DNA of 64,000 nt from Paucibacter sp. PLA-PC-4 (GTDB taxonomy: Bacteria; Pseudomonadota; Gammaproteobacteria; Burkholderiales; Burkholderiaceae_C), in assembly GCF_026241155.1 (NCBI RefSeq), contig NZ_JAPFGP010000016.1:62001-126000 (forward strand), given 5' to 3'. Of this stretch, positions 59,979-64,000 are shown piece after piece. A program made the translations under genes and the position numbers. Below the pieces are notes generated by a model that saw only the letters and a program-made list of their open reading frames with translations, was not told where the DNA came from and ran no database searches. Position 1 is the stretch's first letter; every line of letters begins with the position of its first letter.

Positions 59979-62195
59979 CTACCCCGAAGAACTCCTGATC
60001 TGCGCATACAGCCCAGCCGCCCTGCGCGTCGAGTTCTCCAGTTCCTGTAATAGCGGCGCGACCGGGGGGCCTCCGCGGGCGTCGGCGATGTCCATGGCGG
60101 CGAGGCTGGCGTTGGTGAGGATGGCGGCGATCACGCCGTCTGGTTCGTTGGCTTCGCTTCGCGTGTGCTGCGCGGCCAGGCGTAAGGTGCTTTCCAGGTT
60201 GAGCCGGGCGGTGTCAGCGCGGCGGGCTTCGCGCAGGTCGAGCAGGGTCAGCACATATCCCAGGGCCTGGCCGTCGCGGCCGCTGACGGGCTCGGCGTGG
60301 ACGGCCATCGGCACCAGCGTGTCGTCGGCGCCGAGCAGATCGAGTTCGCGGCGCCAGCCGTGCTGGGAGCGGCGCATCTCGGCCAGAGCCCGCTGCACGG
60401 CGGGGGCAGCGGCGAACAGGCCGGAGATCTCACCGCCCTTCTCGACCGGCGCGCCGCGCAAGACCACCAAGGCCTCGTTGGCGAACACCACGCGGCCCTC
60501 GGCATTGGCCACCAGCACCGGTTCGCGCGAGCCGGCCACCGCGCCGCGGATCTGCACCAACTGGTGCTCGGCGATCAGTAATCGCACCGCCTGCACCTGC
60601 ACGATGATGTCCACCAGGGCCACACCGATGCCGCGCGCCAGCGCCAGCTCGGTGCTCGACCAAGGCACGGCTGTGCCGCGCACGATCTCGGACCAGGCCG
60701 CGAAGGAGCGGCGCGGCGACAGCTCCAGCGGATTGTTGGCCACCATGGGCTTGGACGGATCACCGGCCCAGGTGACGCTTTGCAGCTGCTCCTTGCGAAA
60801 CCACATCAGCCAGTCGGGGCTGTTGGTGGACAGGCGCACGGCCAGCACGCCGCTGGCCGTTGGCGTGAGACTCGCCAGCGCGGGGTTCGCCTGACCGACC
60901 GAGGCGCAGGCAAAGGGCTCGTCAACCGGCACCGGCTGCTGCGCCTGCACCCAGGCCAGCAAAGCGCGCAGCTCGGGCGTGGACGGCGTCTCGCCCGACA
61001 CCAGCACCTCGCCTTCGCAGAACAGCGCAGCGCCAGTGGCCTCGAGCGGCTGTAGCAGGGTGCGCGGGTTTCGGAACAGCGCATAGCGCCATTCGCCCTC
61101 AGTCGAAGTCGCCTCGACCAGGCGCTGCTCGAGCCGGCGTACCATCAGCGCCACCTGGGCGTGAGCATAGTTCTCAATGGCCGAGATGCGGGTGGAGGCC
61201 ACCTCGGCCAGCAGATCGGCAGCCGAGCGCAGCGTGCAGCGCAGATGGCGCGGCGAGTAGTGGTGGCAGGCGATCAGGCCCCAGAGCTGACCCTCGCGCA
61301 CCAGCGAGGCGGTCAGCGTGGCCGTCACGCCCATATTGCGCAGGTACTGCAGATGGATGGGCGACATGCTGCGCAGCTGGCACAGCGACATGTCCAGCGG
61401 CGCACCGGTCTCGGGCCGCAGAGCCGGCAACAGCGGAGCCTGCTGGGCGTTCACATCGACCAGCATGCGTACCCGGTTGAGCAGATAGAGGGCGCGGGCG
61501 CGCTGCGGAATGTCGCTGGCCGGGTAGTGGTGGCCCAACAGCGACTCCAGCCGCGGGTGCCGCGCCTCGGCGATCACCTTGCCATGGCCGTCGGGGTCGA
61601 ATTTGTAGACCACCACGCGGTCATAGCCGGTCAGATGGTGCAGAACCTCGACCACCGCATCGGCCAGCACGCCCACCGAGGGCGCGGCGCCGAAGCGCTG
61701 CAGTGCGTCGGACAGCGTGGCTGCCATCTGCTCGGGGGTCAAGTCTTGCAGTTCCATGCCACCGGTTTCGGCTGAGGCCGAGGTCGTCGCCGGCTCCAGT
61801 TCCAGCACCAGCCCGCCCTCGGCCAGCCGGTGCAGAGCGCCGTCGAAGCGGCGCCCGGTCGGCCCGATGCTGCATTGCAGCATCACGGCCTCGCGCAGAT
61901 CGGCGTGGCCGCTGTTGGCTTGATGCTGTTGCGGCGGCCGAAGCAGCGCCGCCACCCGCTCGGCCACATCGCCGCCGAGCAGCGCCAGCGGCCGCTGCAG
62001 CAGCGCCTCTGCCGGCAGGCCCAGCAGGCGTGCGACATTGCCGCTGCACTGCTGCACCAGCAGATCGGCGCTCTCGCGCAAGACCAGCAGCGCGCCATGC
62101 GGCTGCACCGAGCCGGCCAGATGGATCAGCTCGCGCTCGCAGTTGCTGAGGTCGGCCTGGCCGAAGGCGGGTGCCACTTGCTTCGAGGCTTGCAT
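59979..62195 (-). CDS. bphP: Bacteriophytochrome, PAS-GAF-PHY-PAS with helical output (BphP1-like)
   Basis: This is a 738-residue red/far-red photoreceptor. The biliverdin-binding Cys19 is in LSNCERELIHLAG, followed by QPHGALL. The GAF domain has YPASDIPQRARALYLLNRVR (Asp228) and CHHYSPRHLRC; the PHY tongue motif PRRSF is at 494-498. Output is a PAS domain (about 545-655) and a two-helix C-terminus (NASLAAMDIAD; LLQELENSTRRAAGLY), with no ATPase kinase domain. This resembles Rhodopseudomonas BphP1, which binds PpsR2. Its gene lies 30 bp downstream of ppsR2. Confidence 0.93.
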   Translation of the reverse strand: MQASKQVAPAFGQADLSNCERELIHLAGSVQPHGALLVLRESADLLVQQCSGNVARLLGLPAEALLQRPLALLGGDVAERVAALLRPPQQHQANSGHADLREAVMLQCSIGPTGRRFDGALHRLAEGGLVLELEPATTSASAETGGMELQDLTPEQMAATLSDALQRFGAAPSVGVLADAVVEVLHHLTGYDRVVVYKFDPDGHGKVIAEARHPRLESLLGHHYPASDIPQRARALYLLNRVRMLVDVNAQQAPLLPALRPETGAPLDMSLCQLRSMSPIHLQYLRNMGVTATLTASLVREGQLWGLIACHHYSPRHLRCTLRSAADLLAEVASTRISAIENYAHAQVALMVRRLEQRLVEATSTEGEWRYALFRNPRTLLQPLEATGAALFCEGEVLVSGETPSTPELRALLAWVQAQQPVPVDEPFACASVGQANPALASLTPTASGVLAVRLSTNSPDWLMWFRKEQLQSVTWAGDPSKPMVANNPLELSPRRSFAAWSEIVRGTAVPWSSTELALARGIGVALVDIIVQVQAVRLLIAEHQLVQIRGAVAGSREPVLVANAEGRVVFANEALVVLRGAPVEKGGEISGLFAAAPAVQRALAEMRRSQHGWRRELDLLGADDTLVPMAVHAEPVSGRDGQALGYVLTLLDLREARRADTARLNLESTLRLAAQHTRSEANEPDGVIAAILTNASLAAMDIADARGGPPVAPLLQELENSTRRAAGLYAQIRSSSG

Positions 62196-62225
62196 CGATG
62201 CTTGGTGCGTCGTTCAGTCAGTGCT

Positions 62226-63647
62226 TCAGTTGATCAGTTGCGTGGAGCCGCCGTTACCCGGCAGATAGCCCAGCCCCGACAGCCCATGGCGCTGCATGCG
62301 CAGACCCAGCGCCTCGCTCGTCATGCCCAGCGCCTCGGCAGCCACGTCGCGCCGGCCGCTGCTGCGCAGCAAGGCATTGGCGATCAGCTGCCGCTCGGCC
62401 CGGTGCGCCACCTCCACCAGCAGGTCTGCCAACGGCACCTGGCCGACCTGGTCGAGCAGACCGGCAAGCACATCGTCGCCGGCCGTCCGCAGCGGCATCG
62501 CCGGCCCACCCGGTCGTAGGATGAAACCCAGGCACGCCTGCTCGCCATCGGTCATCAGCGCCGCCGTAACCTGTACGGTCTGCGGCTCGCCGCTGGGCGA
62601 GCCAACCTCCAGCGAGGCGCTGCTGACGATGCCGGCGCTGCGCACCCGCGCGATCATCTGCGCCCAGCCGCCGTCGGCGTCAAGCAGCAACTCGGACATG
62701 GGCCGGCCGCGCAGCGCCAGCTCGTTGGCCTGGTGGGCCAGGCGCAGAAATGCAGGGTTGGCCATGAGGATGGCACCGGCCGAATCGGTGATGACCACCG
62801 CATCGGGCGTGGTCTCGACGAACTCAGCCATGCGTGCGAGCGCCAGGCTGTCAGCGTTGGCCGCATCCTCGCGGCGCGCCCGCACAAGTATTAGCTGGGC
62901 CTCATCGGCCCGGAACGGCGTGGCCGAGATGTCCAGCACGCCGGCCGGGGCGCGTACGCGGATCTCGCCGGCGCGACCGCTGCTGCGCGCCGTGGCCAGC
63001 AGCTCGAGCACCGCAGCCCGCGCCGAGGGCGGCAGACGCTCGCTCAGCGCCCTGCCCTGTATCAGGCCGGGCTCATAGCCGAGCAGCGCGGCGCTAGCCG
63101 CATTGGCCTCCAACACCTTCAGGTCCAGCGCATCCAGCACCAGCACCGCGTCATTGGCAACTTGGAACAGCAGCTGATAGCGGCTCTCGGCCTGGCGGCG
63201 GCTCCAGAAATGGCGCTCCATGTCTTGCTGCGCTTCGACAAAGCGCTGCTGGATCGCGGCCACCGCGCGAAGATCGCGGCCGACCGCCAGCACCGGACCG
63301 TCGGCGCCCAGACGTATCGCCGCCCAGGTCAACGGCAGCTCCTGCCCGCCCTGGGCTGGATGACTGACCTCGCGTCGGCGCGAGACGACGCCCTCGTTCG
63401 TGACCTCGTCGAGCAGAGACTGGATCTTGCCGCGGGTACTGACGGTGACCGTGTCGACCCAACGCTGGCCGACCCAGTCGCCACAGCCCTGGGCCTGTAC
63501 GGCCTGGCCCTCGGCAACGGCCGAGATCACGCCATCCTTGTCGATGACCAAGGCGATATCGCTGGCCACGCGCGCAATGGTGTTGGCCAGTTCGCTGGCC
63601 AGGGGCGACAGCGCGCTGAGATCAGAGTCTTCGGAATCTGTGGACAC
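62226..63647 (-). CDS. ppsR2: PpsR paralogue 2, bacteriophytochrome-linked
   Basis: The 473-residue protein (GTG start) aligns with PpsR along its length: N-terminal PAS with GDWVGQRWVDTVTVSTRGKI, Q-linker AAIQQRFVEAQQDMERHFWSRRQAE, two further PAS domains and a C-terminal Fis-like HTH. The HTH differs strongly from paralogue 1: the recognition helix reads MTSEALGLRMQRHG in place of LSRQSLYVKLRRYG, and the Cys before it is missing. It shares a transcript with bphP. Whether it binds the same operators is uncertain. Confidence 0.88.
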   Translation of the reverse strand: MSTDSEDSDLSALSPLASELANTIARVASDIALVIDKDGVISAVAEGQAVQAQGCGDWVGQRWVDTVTVSTRGKIQSLLDEVTNEGVVSRRREVSHPAQGGQELPLTWAAIRLGADGPVLAVGRDLRAVAAIQQRFVEAQQDMERHFWSRRQAESRYQLLFQVANDAVLVLDALDLKVLEANAASAALLGYEPGLIQGRALSERLPPSARAAVLELLATARSSGRAGEIRVRAPAGVLDISATPFRADEAQLILVRARREDAANADSLALARMAEFVETTPDAVVITDSAGAILMANPAFLRLAHQANELALRGRPMSELLLDADGGWAQMIARVRSAGIVSSASLEVGSPSGEPQTVQVTAALMTDGEQACLGFILRPGGPAMPLRTAGDDVLAGLLDQVGQVPLADLLVEVAHRAERQLIANALLRSSGRRDVAAEALGMTSEALGLRMQRHGLSGLGYLPGNGGSTQLIN

Positions 63648-63794
63648 CTGAGGCGGCCTCGATCGAGTGATGAAGCCCGGGAGCTGCGCTGGCGCGGCGC
63701 CCGGAGATACTGCTTGAACTTATCACAGACAGCTGGATCGTAGGCCGGCCCGGCACCTGCCGGAAACCCGCGCTTCGGCTCGCGTGCCGACAGC

Positions 63795-64000
63795 TCAGCC
63801 AGGGGCTGCCGGCTTGGCCGGCGTCGTCGGGAGGACTTCCAGCACTTTCAGCTCCTCCGTCGTCAGCGCCGTGCCGCCAGCCGGCGCCGGGCCAGTCTTG
63901 ACCAGCAGCTCGGGGTGGTGCTTGGCCATTTCGGCGCCATACAGCGGCTTGTGGGCGCCCTGGTGGCAGGTAGCGCAGTTGACCTTGGCGACATCCCCGC
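63795..64000 (-). CDS. pufC: Photosynthetic reaction centre cytochrome c subunit, 3' end
   Basis: Only the last 67 or so codons are in the window; the gene continues past the right edge. The fourth heme site is visible as [26 protein letters not shown], followed by a Pro/Ala-rich tail ending PAKPAAPG. This matches the C-terminus of the tetraheme cytochrome that re-reduces the special pair. On the minus strand pufC ends the pufBALMC operon, so that operon should lie just beyond 64 kb, upstream of ppsR2-bphP. Confidence 0.88.
   Translation of the reverse strand, partial: GDVAKVNCATCHQGAHKPLYGAEMAKHHPELLVKTGPAPAGGTALTTEELKVLEVLPTTPAKPAAPG

Noticed and set aside
59979-60400. Histidine kinase output for the bacteriophytochrome
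   Set aside because: The C-terminus has only a PAS domain and two helices; no ATP-binding N, G1 or G2 boxes are present.

Overview
The window is GC-rich chromosomal DNA from a purple or aerobic anoxygenic photosynthetic betaproteobacterium. Gene content and order (dapA-bamC-MBL hydrolase, a compact photosynthesis gene cluster with bchFNBHLM-lhaA-puhABC-acsF-puhE, a HiPIP, and a reaction-centre cytochrome gene) point to Burkholderiales of the Rubrivivax/Roseateles type. This placement is an inference from content and style, not from a marker gene.

Positions 1 to about 17.4 kb are housekeeping. They hold a truncated methyltransferase, dapA, bamC, an MBL-fold hydrolase, a small Ala-rich lipoprotein, a JmjC-type ribosomal oxygenase, slyD, dut, coaBC, a DUF1275 membrane protein and trmB. 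An eight-gene minus-strand nucleoside uptake and salvage operon follows: BMP-type binding protein, ABC ATPase, two permeases, cytidine deaminase, purine nucleoside phosphorylase, deoC and deoA.

From 17.6 to 53.7 kb lies the photosynthesis gene cluster. The left block on the minus strand is crtI-crtB-hemA plus a tiny membrane protein, divergent from bchO. A foreign-looking block (22.8-27.4 kb) interrupts it: a decayed gene and a PepSY/DUF2271/flavoreductase/ApbE cassette. Then come bchD, bchI, a DUF3422 gene, a HiPIP, a small membrane protein, bchP, a PucC-like transporter, bchG, the repressor gene ppsR and the antirepressor gene ppaA/aerR, all on the minus strand. Divergent on the plus strand is the superoperon bchF-N-B-H-L-M-lhaA-puhA-B-C-acsF-puhE plus an alpha/beta hydrolase. 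Perfect TGT-N12-ACA boxes (the CrtJ/PpsR operator pattern) lie in the crtI/bchO and bchG/ppsR gaps, and several one-mismatch boxes lie in the ppaA/bchF gap.

From 53.75 kb to the end is a light-sensing block: a heme oxygenase (biliverdin supply), two c-di-GMP phosphodiesterase-type GGDEF-EAL proteins, a 1.2 kb stretch without a recognisable gene, a bacteriophytochrome that ends in a PAS plus short helical output rather than a kinase, and a second PpsR paralogue immediately upstream of it. The window ends inside pufC, so the puf operon lies just beyond. The bphP-ppsR2 pairing resembles the far-red switch known from Rhodopseudomonas and Bradyrhizobium. Here, however, the second PpsR has a strongly altered recognition helix and no cysteine next to it. 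This is the most interesting part of the window.

No tRNA, rRNA, CRISPR array or intact insertion sequence was recognised.
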